The notes beneath the pieces were generated by a model. That model was given only the letters and a program-made list of their open reading frames with translations, ran no database searches and was not told the origin of the DNA. Both the position numbers and the translations under genes were made by a program. A stretch of 64,000 nt of DNA from Fischerella thermalis PCC 7521. Lineage in GTDB: Bacteria; Cyanobacteriota; Cyanobacteriia; Cyanobacteriales; Nostocaceae. Shown here piece by piece: positions 29,760 to 39,321 of this stretch; within the stretch, counting starts at the first letter, position 1, and each line of letters starts with the position of its first letter. Location of the stretch: NCBI RefSeq assembly GCF_000317225.1, contig NZ_AJLL01000089.1, positions 62,001-126,000 of the forward strand. The letters are read 5' to 3'.

Positions 29760-30557
29760 ATGCTAAATACCAAAAAAATATTGCATTTACAAACACCTAT
29801 TCAACAAATTTTTCCATCAATTTGTGGAATAATTGTATTTCTCACAATTTGGTATTTCCTCAGTCTGAGACCTGATACTTCACTTCCATCTCCCTTTGAG
29901 GTTGTAAATCACACTTGGGAATTGATTCGTAACCCATTTTTTAACAATGGTAGTTATAACAAAGGTATGTTTTGGCTCATCCTTGCCAGTCTCAAGCGAG
30001 TTGTTTTTGGTTACTTACTGGCGGCATTGGTGGGAATTCCAATTGGATTTCTCATTAGTTTGAATAGTTTTATGAGACAAGCGATCGACCCGATTATTCA
30101 GTGGTTGCGTCCTGTAGCGCCTCTGGCATGGTTGCCTTTAGCGCAAGCAATTTTTCTCAAGCCCAATCCCTCAGCTATCTTTGTTATCTTTATTACGGCA
30201 ATTTGGCCGATTATCCTGAACACTGCTTTAGGTGTACAGCTAATTCCCAAAGACTACCTGAATATTTCCAAGATATTAGAATTCTCTATATTTGAAAGCT
30301 TTTTCAAAATTCTTCTACCTGCAACCATGCCCTACATTTTTACTGGATTAAGGGTTGCCCTTGGTTTATCTTGGTTAGCGGTAGTAGCTGCTGAGATGTT
30401 GTTATCTGATGATGGACTTGGCTTTTTTATTGTTAATGCTTACAACAACTCTGACATTGATGAAATCATCTTGGCAATTATTTATTTAGGTGGAGTTGGG
30501 TTGATACTTGATCGGATGATGGCATATATATCCTCTCGAGTAACTCCGCAAGAGTAA
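29760..30557 (+). CDS. ABC importer permease, nitrate/sulfonate/bicarbonate type
   Basis: A 265-aa inner-membrane permease of the NrtB/SsuC/CmpB type (BPD_transp_1). It has about six hydrophobic segments. The EAA loop appears as LPATMPYIFTGLRVALGLSWLAVVAAEML near residues 188-216. The leading SLPSPFEVVNHTWELI is the usual pre-domain segment of this group. The cognate ATPase and binding protein genes follow. The substrate cannot be assigned: nitrate, cyanate, bicarbonate, taurine and thiamine-precursor systems all share this architecture. Confidence 0.82.
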   Translation: MLNTKKILHLQTPIQQIFPSICGIIVFLTIWYFLSLRPDTSLPSPFEVVNHTWELIRNPFFNNGSYNKGMFWLILASLKRVVFGYLLAALVGIPIGFLISLNSFMRQAIDPIIQWLRPVAPLAWLPLAQAIFLKPNPSAIFVIFITAIWPIILNTALGVQLIPKDYLNISKILEFSIFESFFKILLPATMPYIFTGLRVALGLSWLAVVAAEMLLSDDGLGFFIVNAYNNSDIDEIILAIIYLGGVGLILDRMMAYISSRVTPQE

Positions 30558-30695
30558 TACCCTAAATTGGATTTTAGATTTTGGATTGTTAAACATTTAT
30601 TGAATAAGTGTTTCAGATTTCCATCTGTCGCAATCATTTTTCAATTTGGTGTATTTTTTGCCTTAAAAGATCAATTTCGTTATATATAAGCTACT

Positions 30696-31499
30696 ATGTC
30701 TATTTTTGTAGAAATTCGGGATCTATCTAAAGAATTTCGCTCACCGGAAGGTGGCAGACATGCTGTACTCACAGATGTCAACTTGGAAATTAAGCAAGGA
30801 GAATTTGTTTGTCTGATTGGTCATTCTGGTTGTGGCAAATCCACCTTGTTGAATATCGTCGCTGGTTTAGAAAAAGCTTCACGGGGTCAGGTATTAGTTG
30901 ACGGTCAATTAGTCAAACGACCGGGACGCGATCGCATGATGATGTTCCAAAACTATTCTCTGCTTCCTTGGTTAACGGCTTGGGAAAATGTGGCGATCGC
31001 AGTAGATAAAGCAATGTCCCACAAATCCAAAGCCGAACGCCATCGCATAGTTGCAACCTACCTGGAAATGGTCGGTTTAAAGGATGCAGCGCGCAAGAAA
31101 CCCAGACAACTTTCTGGTGGGATGAAACAACGAGTAGCACTAGCACGGGCCTTAGCAATTAAACCAAAGCTGTTGCTATTAGATGAGCCATTTGGAGCCT
31201 TGGATGCACTGACTCGCAGTTCTCTACAAATAGAGTTAATGCAAATTTGCGAGCAAAATCATATTACGGCAATTATGGTTACTCATGATGTTGATGAAGC
31301 ATTGCTACTCTCTGATCGGGTAGTGATGTTAAATACTGCTGCTAGTGTTTCGGTAGGGCAAATTTTACACGTACCTTTTGCTCGTCCCCGTATTGCCGCA
31401 GAGATGATTGATAGTCCTGATTATTCTGCACTACGTCACGAACTCTTGCAATTTCTACATCAACAACATCAAGCTAGGTATTTAGCAGGACTTACGTAA
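30696..31499 (+). CDS. ABC importer ATPase, nitrate/sulfonate type
   Basis: A 267-aa cytoplasmic ATPase that would power the neighbouring permease. Walker A is GHSGCGKST, the signature LSGGMKQRVALARAL, Walker B LLLLDEPFGALD, and the H-loop MVTHDVDEA. The MMMFQNYSLLPWLTAWENV Q-loop is typical for the NrtD/SsuB group. The last codons (GGA CTT ACG TAA) lie inside the left inverted repeat of a 90-bp MITE. The present C-terminus YLAGLT and stop codon are therefore donated by an insertion, and the ancestral tail may have been different. All catalytic parts are upstream and intact. Confidence 0.85.
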   Translation: MSIFVEIRDLSKEFRSPEGGRHAVLTDVNLEIKQGEFVCLIGHSGCGKSTLLNIVAGLEKASRGQVLVDGQLVKRPGRDRMMMFQNYSLLPWLTAWENVAIAVDKAMSHKSKAERHRIVATYLEMVGLKDAARKKPRQLSGGMKQRVALARALAIKPKLLLLDEPFGALDALTRSSLQIELMQICEQNHITAIMVTHDVDEALLLSDRVVMLNTAASVSVGQILHVPFARPRIAAEMIDSPDYSALRHELLQFLHQQHQARYLAGLT

Positions 31500-31576
31500 A
31501 AATTGCCAAAAAGCTTAATTTTTTAACCGCCAAGATGCCAAGAACGCCAAGGATTTATAGAGCTTGCGTAAGTCCT
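31487..31576. mobile_element. 90-bp MITE with AGGACTTACG inverted ends
   Basis: Ends are AGGACTTACG (31487-31496) and CGTAAGTCCT (31567-31576), perfect 10-bp inverted repeats. The direct repeat ATTTAG lies on both sides (with one extra C on the left), as expected of a target duplication. The interior has no coding capacity and contains CCGCCAAGATGCCAAG-type words. The element overlaps the end of the upstream ATPase gene and separates it from the binding-protein gene. Confidence 0.8.
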
Positions 31577-31769
31577 ATTTAGTACTAAATTATACTTGAT
31601 ATTAGATAAAACGGTGATAAAAGTTATGTTTTAGAAATCGTAGATGCGCTCATAGGCTTCCCGCAGGGTACACCGATGGACACCGATGGGTACGGATAGA
31701 TAAATCGCTGTGTTGATGTCATATGTTGGTGTTTTGTTCTCTAAAGTTGAAATATTAAAGTAATTTTCT

Positions 31770-33074
31770 ATGGCAAAGTTTTCTAGACGCCGATTTATTG
31801 CAGCTGGTGGCGCAGCTGTTTTGACTCACACTTTAATTAATCGTTCTTCTACTACGATTGCTACCCATTCTGCTCCCAGTGTTCATATCGGTTACAGCGA
31901 CACCCCAGAAGTGACATCTGTAAAACTAGGGTTTATCCCTGTAACTAGCTGTTGTCCTTTGGTTATTGCTAAAGCAAAGGGCTTTTTTGCCAAGTACGGA
32001 ATGCCAGATGTGCAAGTTATCAAACAACCTTCTTGGGCAGTTATACGGGATAAACTCATGCTTGGTTCAGCCGATGAAGGAGTAGACGGCGCTCATTTGC
32101 TGTTCCCGATGGTCTATCTTATGGCTACTGGTGAGATTAGCTACGGTCGCAAAATTCCCATGTACATCCTAGCTCGGTTGAATGTGAATGGACAGGGTAT
32201 TTCTGTTGCCAATAGTTACAAAGCCTTGAATCTGAGTTTGGATAGTTCTCCTCTCAAATCAGTATTTGCTCAAAAGAGTTTGAAAGGAGATACGATGCGC
32301 TGTGCAGTTCCCTTTCGACGGGTGACTGGGGACTTTTTTATGCGTTGGTGGCTGGCGTATGGTGGTATTGATCCTGATAAGGATGTTTCGATTATTGTTG
32401 TACCGCCTCCGCAAATGGTTGCTAATATGCGTGGTGGTACAATGGAAGCTTTTTGTGTGGTAGATCCTTGGCATCAGCGCCTAGTAAAACAAGGAATAGG
32501 CTACTCCACATTAACCAGTGGAGAGTTGTGGAACAATCATCCAGAAAAAGCCTTTGCTATGCGTGCTGACTGGGTAGATAAACATCCTAAAGCTGCAAAA
32601 GCACTCTTAGCTGCTGTGATGGAGGCGCAAATGTGGTGCGATCGCCCTGAAAATAAGGAGGAGATGTTTCAAATTCTCTCCAAACGAGAATGGATAGGAG
32701 TAAGTAGTGATGTCATTCGTGATCGGTTGATAGGCAAATTTGATTATGGGAATGGACGTGTTGTTGAAAATAGTCCCCACAGGATCAAGTTTTGGCAAGA
32801 AAACGCATCTTACCCCTACAAAAGCCATGATTTATGGTTTTTAATCGAGGATATGCGTTGGGGAAACCGTTCACCAGACTTTGAAACCAAACCTCTGATC
32901 AATGCTGTCAACCGGGAGGATTTATGGCGGGAAACAGCTAAATTTATCGGTCAAGCAGCAGCGATTCCAGCAAGTACATCACGAGGAATAGAAAAATTCT
33001 TTAATGGTTTAGAGTTCGATCCAGAGAATCCCCAAGTATATCTGAATGCACCAACAATCCAACAAAGATTTTAA
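31770..33074 (+). CDS. ABC importer substrate-binding protein (NrtA/CmpA-like) with Tat-type signal
   Basis: A 434-aa periplasmic binding protein of the NrtA/SsuA/TauA superfamily. The start MAKFSRRRFIAAGGAAVLTHTLI is a twin-arginine signal (SRRRF), implying export of a folded protein. The mature part begins with VKLGFIPVTSCCPLVIAKAKGFFAKYGM, the standard opening of nitrate/bicarbonate binding proteins. It continues with GSADEGVDGAHLLFPMVYLM, MRWWLAYGGIDPDKDVSIIVVPPPQMVANM and the WHQRLVKQGIGY segment. The substrate cannot be read off. The gene order permease-ATPase-binding protein differs from the usual nrtABCD order. A 90-bp MITE and about 190 bp separate it from the ATPase gene. Confidence 0.82.
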   Translation: MAKFSRRRFIAAGGAAVLTHTLINRSSTTIATHSAPSVHIGYSDTPEVTSVKLGFIPVTSCCPLVIAKAKGFFAKYGMPDVQVIKQPSWAVIRDKLMLGSADEGVDGAHLLFPMVYLMATGEISYGRKIPMYILARLNVNGQGISVANSYKALNLSLDSSPLKSVFAQKSLKGDTMRCAVPFRRVTGDFFMRWWLAYGGIDPDKDVSIIVVPPPQMVANMRGGTMEAFCVVDPWHQRLVKQGIGYSTLTSGELWNNHPEKAFAMRADWVDKHPKAAKALLAAVMEAQMWCDRPENKEEMFQILSKREWIGVSSDVIRDRLIGKFDYGNGRVVENSPHRIKFWQENASYPYKSHDLWFLIEDMRWGNRSPDFETKPLINAVNREDLWRETAKFIGQAAAIPASTSRGIEKFFNGLEFDPENPQVYLNAPTIQQRF

Positions 33075-33106
33075 GACTAACGTGAGTACAATCTAGTATA
33101 TAATAG

Positions 33107-33212
33107 AAAATGCGATCGCTTCTGGAATCAGTGCTAGGGCTACTACAGTACCAGCTAGGATATCTGCTTTAGTATTGGAGAACCATTCTCGCTTCAAAAC
33201 TGTTGTGTTCAA
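33107..33212 (-). pseudogene. SulP-type anion permease N-terminal remnant
   Basis: Reading the minus strand from a TTG at 33212 (preceded by GAGGA) gives about 35 codons: [20 protein letters not shown], then [11 protein letters not shown]. This is the first membrane helix of SulP/SLC26-type sulfate or bicarbonate permeases, where [20 protein letters not shown] is nearly invariant. The frame then stops at TAG/TAT sequence near the end of the binding-protein gene. Only the first tenth of the gene survives, so it is a deletion scar. Confidence 0.72.
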
Positions 33213-33816
33213 GTTGTCCTCTGTGATTTAGTGGTGAAATTTAGGTATACAGCCTATTAGCCAACTCTTACACTCGGTGGATTAGTTGAGGATTAGAAGC
33301 ATGACAATTCACAAATGCAATCAGATAGTGTCAAGGGTTTAAAACCCCTGAATCACTCTTTAATCCACCACTATATTGCTAAAGTTTATGCCAATAATTT
33401 ACATACATTAATTCAGGTTGTAATCTATGTGTGGTTTGTATACTCTACAAACTGTTTTGGCATTTACTTTTAGTTAAAAGCTGACTCAATACAGATGGCT
33501 ATGTGACTGGTTTGTTGTACCGATAAAAACATTACCTGATTTTATAGATGAATAAATGTAGCTTAAAACCAAGTAATTACAACACAAATATATTGATGTT
33601 AGCCTTCTGGATATACACTTATTACTTGAGTTGCAGAGTTGAATGTTAAGAAATCTGTGATAAAAATAGCCCAAAATATTGTAAATCCTGGCCGAAGGAT
33701 TAAAGTAAATTGATTGATAATGATTATAAATTCATTTCCCAAGGATTTCTACCCTTTGAATCTGTTGCCGAATGGTAAAGAATTGATATTACTAAAATCC
33801 ATACTAGGCAAAAACA
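33213..33816. other. 600-bp AT-rich intergenic region
   Basis: No supportable gene. It contains a GGGTTTAAAACCC palindrome near 33337-33350 and otherwise AT-rich sequence. The MFS gene promoter presumably lies in the last 120 bases; a ribosome-binding site is weak. Confidence 0.4.
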
Positions 33817-34980
33817 ATGGCACAGAAAAATGCGGCGCTGAAGTTTGTAATTTTACTAGGGGTAGTTAGTCTTTGTGCCGATGCCACTTATGAAGGGGCG
33901 CGTAGTATTACAGGAGCATTTTTAGGAACACTGGGAGCTAGTGGTACAGTTGTGGGGCTAGTTGCTGGCTTGGGTGAATTAATTGGTTATGGGTTACGCC
34001 TAGTCACGGGATATCTGAGCGACCAGACACGTAAATACTGGGGAATGACTACGCTGGGATACTTTATCAATACCGCAGCAGTGCCACTTTTAGCTCTGGC
34101 GGGACGTTGGGAAGTTGCAGCAGGGCTGATGATTACGGAGCGTACAGGCAAAGCGATTCGCACACCACCGCGAGATGTGCTCCTGTCTCATGCTGCTATG
34201 CGGGTGGGTAGAGGCTTAGGCTTCGGCTTGCATGAAGCAATGGATCAAATTGGTGCAGTGCTGGGGCCACTGATGGTTGCAGCAATGCTGTATTTACAGA
34301 AAGGATATCAAGGGGGCTTTGCTATTCTCGTGATCCCAGCAGTTTTGGGATTGGTTATTCTGCTTGTCGGACAAAGGATTTATCAGAATCCGCGTGAATT
34401 TGAACCTAAAGCATTGGATTTGAAAACAGAAGGGCTACCGCAAATCTTCTGGATTTATCTGGCGGCGATCGCTTTGGTGGCAGCTGGCTATGCAGACTTT
34501 CCTTTGATCGCCTTTCACTTTCAACAGGCGAGTATTGGTAGCCAAGACCAAATTCCTCTGTTTTACGCCTTGGCGATGGGCGTAGATGCGATCGCTGCTT
34601 TAGCATTTGGACGTTGGTTCGACCGGATTGGGTTTACGAGTTTGACCTTAGCAGTGCTTTTATCCTCTGTGTTTGCTCCCCTTGTCTTTTTGGGAAATTC
34701 CGTGATGGCATTGGTGGGTATGGTGTTATGGGGAATTGGTATGGGGGCGCAAGAATCGATTATGAAGGCTGCGGTAACTGGTATGGTACCAGCAGACAAA
34801 CGCGGATCTGCGTTTGGTATCTTCAACACAGGTTATGGCTTGGCTTGGTTTGGTGGCAGTGCTTTGATGGGAATTTTATACGACCAATCGGTTAACACAT
34901 TGGTTCTGTTTTCAGTCGTCATTCAACTCGTTGCTATTCCTATCTTGCTGCTAGTTCAAAGGCAGATTCATCGGGTTTGA
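33817..34980 (+). CDS. MFS transporter, paralogue 1 of 3
   Basis: A 387-aa twelve-helix major-facilitator protein. Its N-terminus LKFVILLGVVSLCADATYEGARSI and the loop GKAIRTPPRDVLLSHAAM are shared almost word for word with the genes at 41047-42219 and 59789-60952. Also shared are GYADFPLIAFHFQ, IGMGAQESIMKAAV and KRGSAFGIFNTGYGLAWFGGSALMGILYD. DQTRKYW after helix 2 replaces the canonical MFS A-motif. The substrate is unknown. One paralogue sits at the end of a molybdate operon and all three lie near ion pumps, which suggests an inorganic or small-anion substrate; this is inference from context only. Confidence 0.82.
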   Translation: MAQKNAALKFVILLGVVSLCADATYEGARSITGAFLGTLGASGTVVGLVAGLGELIGYGLRLVTGYLSDQTRKYWGMTTLGYFINTAAVPLLALAGRWEVAAGLMITERTGKAIRTPPRDVLLSHAAMRVGRGLGFGLHEAMDQIGAVLGPLMVAAMLYLQKGYQGGFAILVIPAVLGLVILLVGQRIYQNPREFEPKALDLKTEGLPQIFWIYLAAIALVAAGYADFPLIAFHFQQASIGSQDQIPLFYALAMGVDAIAALAFGRWFDRIGFTSLTLAVLLSSVFAPLVFLGNSVMALVGMVLWGIGMGAQESIMKAAVTGMVPADKRGSAFGIFNTGYGLAWFGGSALMGILYDQSVNTLVLFSVVIQLVAIPILLLVQRQIHRV

Positions 34981-35250
34981 AATTCAAAAACCGATACCTG
35001 TTAAGCTCTGTAAATTCTCAAGGTTCTTTCTTAGATTGAACAGCAAGAAGCCTCACACTTACCGCGATAGCGGAAGTGTTGAGATGAATTGCGCGTGAGT
35101 TGACGACAGTTATGCGACCAAATTCTTCCGCAGGAAGAACAGGGAGCAGAACATGGAGGAAACGTAGCTTGCTTCCCGTTCGCGCAGCGTCCCGGAGGGA
35201 AGGGTACAAATCTTATGTTATCTTTTATAGCAAACGTAGTTCACTCTAAT

Positions 35251-36459
35251 ATGTTAAGAGTCGTCAAAGTCAGGTTATATCCAGATGTCCAACAACAGCA
35301 GTCACTAGCGCAAGCTTTTGGCAGTTGTCGTTGGCTTTGGAATTATTGTCTGAACTTGATGAACCAAACATATAAGGAGACTGGTAAGGGGTTATCTGGA
35401 TATGAAGTTAAAAAGATAATCCTTCAGTTAAAGAAAGAACATGAATGGCTGACAGCAACCTATTCGCAATGTTTACAGCAGGTGTGCTTGAATCTTGGCG
35501 TGGCTTTCAATAACTTCTTTGAAAAAAGAGCTAAATATCCTAGATTCAAATCAAAGCATGGTAAGCAGTCAATACAATACCCTCAAAATGTTAAAGTTGC
35601 TGATAATTATTTAAGTCTGCCCAAAATAGGCGACGTATCAGCAACAATTCATAAACCCATTGAGGGAAAAGTTAAAACTGTAACCATATCTAAAAACTGT
35701 TCCAATCAATACTTTGCGGCTATTTTGTTTGATGATGGCAAAGACAAACCTTCTGCAAATACAGACGGCAAGGCAATAGGTATTGATTTGGGGCTAACTC
35801 ACTTCGCTGTTACCAGTGATGGGTCAAAGTTTGATAATCCTAGAATACTGAACAAGCATGAGAAGAATTTAAAACTTAAACAGCAACAATTATCTAGAAA
35901 ACAGAAAGGTTCTAATAACCGTATCAAAACTAGAAAAAAAGTTGCTAGAGTCCATAGAAAAATAACTAACTGTCGTGAGGATTTTCTGCACAAGCTATCG
36001 CGTAGGATAGTTAACGAAAACCAAGTAATTGTGCTTGAAAATCTCAACGTTAAAGGCATGATGCAGAACCATAAACTAGCCAAGTCTATACATCAAGTTG
36101 GTTGGGGTATGTTCTGTACAATGCTTAAATACAAGGCAGAAATGGAAGGGAAAATTTATCTTGAAGTTGATAGATTTTTTCCCAGTTCAAAAACCTGCCA
36201 TGTGTGCTTGAACCAAGTTGGTAGTTTGCCGCTAGATGTAAGATTCTGGACTTGTGAAAACTGCCAAACTAGGCATGACAGGGATATCAACGCAAGCATT
36301 AACCTCAGAGATGAGGGACTACGAATTTTGACCTCTGGAACGGGGGATAAAGCCTGTCGCCCAGATGTAAGTCGAAGTAAGGGAGGACGAAAGAAATCCA
36401 CTACTGCGCTTTCTGTTGGGCAGGAAGCCTACACTGTACCGCAAGGTCAGTGTAGGTAG
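35251..36459 (+). CDS. tnpB: TnpB (IS200/IS605 family OrfB), solo element
   Basis: A 402-aa RNA-guided nuclease of the TnpB/IS1341 group. The RuvC-like catalytic residues are present: D179 in GIDLG, E263 in VLENLNVKGM, and D345 in HDRDINASINL. The zinc ribbon has C316-x2-C319 and C335-x2-C338. The N-terminal RLYPDVQQQQSLAQAFGSCRWLWN and WLTATYSQCLQQ blocks are typical of the family. The open frame begins 12 codons earlier, but ATG at 35251 fits the conserved start. No tnpA lies beside it, so transposition would need a TnpA supplied in trans. A GNRA-capped hairpin overlaps the stop codon and probably forms the 3' part of the guide RNA scaffold. Confidence 0.93.
   Translation: MLRVVKVRLYPDVQQQQSLAQAFGSCRWLWNYCLNLMNQTYKETGKGLSGYEVKKIILQLKKEHEWLTATYSQCLQQVCLNLGVAFNNFFEKRAKYPRFKSKHGKQSIQYPQNVKVADNYLSLPKIGDVSATIHKPIEGKVKTVTISKNCSNQYFAAILFDDGKDKPSANTDGKAIGIDLGLTHFAVTSDGSKFDNPRILNKHEKNLKLKQQQLSRKQKGSNNRIKTRKKVARVHRKITNCREDFLHKLSRRIVNENQVIVLENLNVKGMMQNHKLAKSIHQVGWGMFCTMLKYKAEMEGKIYLEVDRFFPSSKTCHVCLNQVGSLPLDVRFWTCENCQTRHDRDINASINLRDEGLRILTSGTGDKACRPDVSRSKGGRKKSTTALSVGQEAYTVPQGQCR
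36428..36456 (+). ncRNA. 3' hairpin of the TnpB element, likely omega-RNA scaffold end
   Basis: Stem CCTACACTG-(T)-ACC, tetraloop GCAA, then GGT-CAGTGTAGG: twelve paired bases with one bulged T and a GNRA loop. It lies at the very 3' end of tnpB, where IS200/IS605 right-end palindromes and reRNA/omega-RNA scaffolds are located. GTAGTTCAC follows at once (36456-36464) and also occurs at 35235-35243 near the gene start, so it may mark element ends. The guide would be read from the sequence just downstream. Confidence 0.55.
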
Positions 36460-36549
36460 TTCACTTCAGGAAATGGTTGTAGGTGGCATTGTCATTCAAG
36501 AAACAGTGAATGTAGTTCATCATGCACCCATAACTAATCTTCCAGGCTT

Positions 36550-39231
36550 ATGAGTAACTGGCACCAAATCGATGCAATACAAGTTGCACAAAACTTAGGC
36601 ACGATTGACTTCTACGGTTTGAGTCAAGAAGAAGTCAACCGTCGTCTGGCACAGTTTGGGGTAAATGAGTTAGCAGAACGCCCTGGTAAAACTTCCTGGC
36701 AGATTCTTTGGGAGCAATTTACTGCCACAACCGTTCTTGTCTTGATAGTGGCAGCAGTGATTTCCGGAATTTTGGGCGACTACAAAGACACGATCGCCAT
36801 CTTAGCAATTGTAGTATTCAATGCCCTTTTAGGATTCAATCAAGAATATCGCGCCGGCATGGCCTTTGCAGCATTGAAAAAGTTAGCTGTGCCTACAGTT
36901 AGAGTGTGTCGTCAAGGGCATTGGGAACAAATCATCGCCCGGAAATTAGTGCCTGGGGATTTAATACTGTTAGAAGCTGGAGATTTAGTACCTGCGGACT
37001 GCCGTTTGCTGGAGAGCATTAATTTGAGAGTGCAGGAATCTGCTTTTACTGGAGAATCAGAATCTGTTGAGAAGAACAGCCTGCCTGTAGAAGGTGCTGA
37101 TTTGGCATTAGGCGATCGCCATAATATGGTTTACATGGGTACAGTCATCACCTCCGGGCGAGGACGGGCAGTGGTCACAGAAACGGGGATGAACACGGAG
37201 TTGGGTAAGATTGCCCACGCCATGCAAACCGTAGAGCAAGAATCCACTCCCTTACAACGGCGGCTAGATCAATTAGGTCGGAAATTGGCGATCGCATCTC
37301 TGGGACTAGTCGCTATCATTTTAGTCTTGGGCTGGCTACGAGGTGAGACAATTAATGTATTAATTCTGACTGCGGTTAGTTTAGCAGTAGCAGTGATTCC
37401 AGAGGGGCTGCCTGCTGTGGTCACGATAGCCCTAGCCATTGGCTCGCGGCGAATGTTGAAACGACACGCCCTGATTCGCAAACTGCCTGCGGTGGAAACC
37501 CTTGGTTCAGTCACCACGATTTGCTCAGATAAAACAGGCACACTGACCCAGAACCGCATGACTGTTGTTGTCCTAGATGTAGCAGATCAGCATATTGATT
37601 TGCCAGCCAACCCACAGCAACCTATACCTTTACAGCCTGCACTGGATCTACTCCTCACAGCCGTTACCTTGTGCAACAATGCCATGCTGTCTAGCCGTGA
37701 TGCAGTAGATACTGCCAACTCTTTTGGAGATCCCACAGAAATTGCCCTTTTAGTTGCTGCTACCCATTTTGGGATGCAAAAAGCCCAACGAGAGCAGGAA
37801 TTTCCCCGAATTGCGGAACTTCCCTTCGACTCAGACCGCAAATGTATGACCACAATTCATGAGTCTAGGAATCCAGACCTTTGGGGGTTAGCAGATTATC
37901 CTTATATCGCCTTTACCAAAGGAGCTTTCACAATTCTCATAGAACTTTGTCACGAAGTTTGGGTGAATGGACAGACCCAATTACTTGATGCAACATGGCG
38001 CGAACGAATTGAAACAGCTCATCATCAGTTAGCCGCAACAGGCACACGGGTATTAGTTGTTGCCTGTCGTTTGTTAGAAATATTACCAGAGACTATTGCT
38101 GCCGCAGAGATAGAACAGAATTTGATTTTCATTGGCATCGTCGGGATGATTGACCCCATCCGTCCCGAAGCGAGAATGGCTGTGCAGACTTGTCAGCAAG
38201 CAGGAATTCGCCCGGTAATGATTACAGGCGATCATCCGCTAACGGCAAAGCACATTGCTGAAGAACTGGGAATTTCCAACGGTCAAGTCCTCACAGGTCA
38301 ACAGTTAAACCAGTTGACGCTTTCAGAATTGGAAAGCCGTGTAGAATCGGTTTCAGTGTATGCTCGTGTGTCTCCCCAGCAAAAATTGAAGATTATTGAG
38401 GCACTGCAAGACCGGGGACACATCGTTTCCATGACGGGCGATGGTGTCAATGATGCTCCAGCCCTGAAGAAAGCGGACATTGGTGTGGCAATGGGGATTA
38501 CGGGTACTGATGTTGCTAAAGAAGCGGCTGATATGGTGCTACTGGATGATAACTTTGCTACCATTGTCGCGGCAGTGGAAGAAGGACGGGTAATCTACGA
38601 CAATATCCGCAAGTTTCTTAAATACAGCATGACAGGTAATGCCAGTGGTGTCTGGATCATGTTATTAGCTCCCCTATTGGCAATGCCCTTACCTCTGCTA
38701 CCTTTGCAAATTCTCTGGATTAACTTGTTGGCAGATGGACTTTTAGCACTAGCACTCAGCGTTGAGCCTGCGGAACGTAACACCATGCAACGCCCGCCCT
38801 ACCGTCCCAATGAGAATATCTTTGGTCGGGGTGTAGGGAGAGATATCATCTGGGTAGGACTACTGATGGGGGTTGTGTTTTTGCTGCTGGGCTACGAGTA
38901 TTGGTCAACTGCCCAAGCTAATTGGCAAACAATGGTATTTGTAACCTTGGCTTTTTCTCGGATGAGCTTGGCTTTGGGGATGCGATCTAATCTCGACTCG
39001 CTATTTAACATTGGCCTTGGGAGTAACAAACCCATTTTAGGGGCAGTGGCGTTGACTTTTATTTTGCAACTTGCAGTTGTGTATATTCCTTGGCTGCGAT
39101 CGCTTTTCCAAACTCAGCCATTGTCTACTAGAGACTTGGTTCTCTCTTTGGCGATTAGTACCGTTGGTTTTTGGGCAATTGAACTTGAGAAATGGGTGAT
39201 TCGTCGTCGTGCTAAGAGTAGGCTTGGGTAA
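36550..39231 (+). CDS. P-type IIA cation ATPase (PacL-like Ca2+ pump)
   Basis: An 893-aa P-type ATPase of the Ca2+/Na+ (type II) class. The cation-ATPase N-terminal domain ([10 protein letters not shown], then [18 protein letters not shown]) is followed by the actuator motif TGES (T167). [17 protein letters not shown] is the helix-4 ion-binding segment, DKTGTLT carries the phosphorylated Asp at about 327, and [17 protein letters not shown] is the hinge. Six C-terminal hydrophobic segments end in [14 protein letters not shown]. The family exports Ca2+ or other divalent cations. It lies 90 bp after tnpB. A near-identical copy of its last 15 codons is found at 45939-45986. Confidence 0.9.
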   Translation: MSNWHQIDAIQVAQNLGTIDFYGLSQEEVNRRLAQFGVNELAERPGKTSWQILWEQFTATTVLVLIVAAVISGILGDYKDTIAILAIVVFNALLGFNQEYRAGMAFAALKKLAVPTVRVCRQGHWEQIIARKLVPGDLILLEAGDLVPADCRLLESINLRVQESAFTGESESVEKNSLPVEGADLALGDRHNMVYMGTVITSGRGRAVVTETGMNTELGKIAHAMQTVEQESTPLQRRLDQLGRKLAIASLGLVAIILVLGWLRGETINVLILTAVSLAVAVIPEGLPAVVTIALAIGSRRMLKRHALIRKLPAVETLGSVTTICSDKTGTLTQNRMTVVVLDVADQHIDLPANPQQPIPLQPALDLLLTAVTLCNNAMLSSRDAVDTANSFGDPTEIALLVAATHFGMQKAQREQEFPRIAELPFDSDRKCMTTIHESRNPDLWGLADYPYIAFTKGAFTILIELCHEVWVNGQTQLLDATWRERIETAHHQLAATGTRVLVVACRLLEILPETIAAAEIEQNLIFIGIVGMIDPIRPEARMAVQTCQQAGIRPVMITGDHPLTAKHIAEELGISNGQVLTGQQLNQLTLSELESRVESVSVYARVSPQQKLKIIEALQDRGHIVSMTGDGVNDAPALKKADIGVAMGITGTDVAKEAADMVLLDDNFATIVAAVEEGRVIYDNIRKFLKYSMTGNASGVWIMLLAPLLAMPLPLLPLQILWINLLADGLLALALSVEPAERNTMQRPPYRPNENIFGRGVGRDIIWVGLLMGVVFLLLGYEYWSTAQANWQTMVFVTLAFSRMSLALGMRSNLDSLFNIGLGSNKPILGAVALTFILQLAVVYIPWLRSLFQTQPLSTRDLVLSLAISTVGFWAIELEKWVIRRRAKSRLG

Positions 39232-39321
39232 TGACATTGCTGATTTAGAAATGAATTTGTCTCACGCATTCGACGTTCGCCAGGGGCGAAAATTGTATTT
39301 CTGCCTTCTGCCTTTCTTCGG

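Noticed and set aside
35018-35209. 63-codon minus-strand frame upstream of tnpB
   Set aside because: It is made of palindromic repeat words (GCTTCCCGTTCGCGCAGCGT) common between cyanobacterial genes; no family match or start signal.
37269-38564. Several antisense frames inside the P-type ATPase genes, likewise 56419-58728
   Set aside because: They are codon shadows of strongly supported genes.
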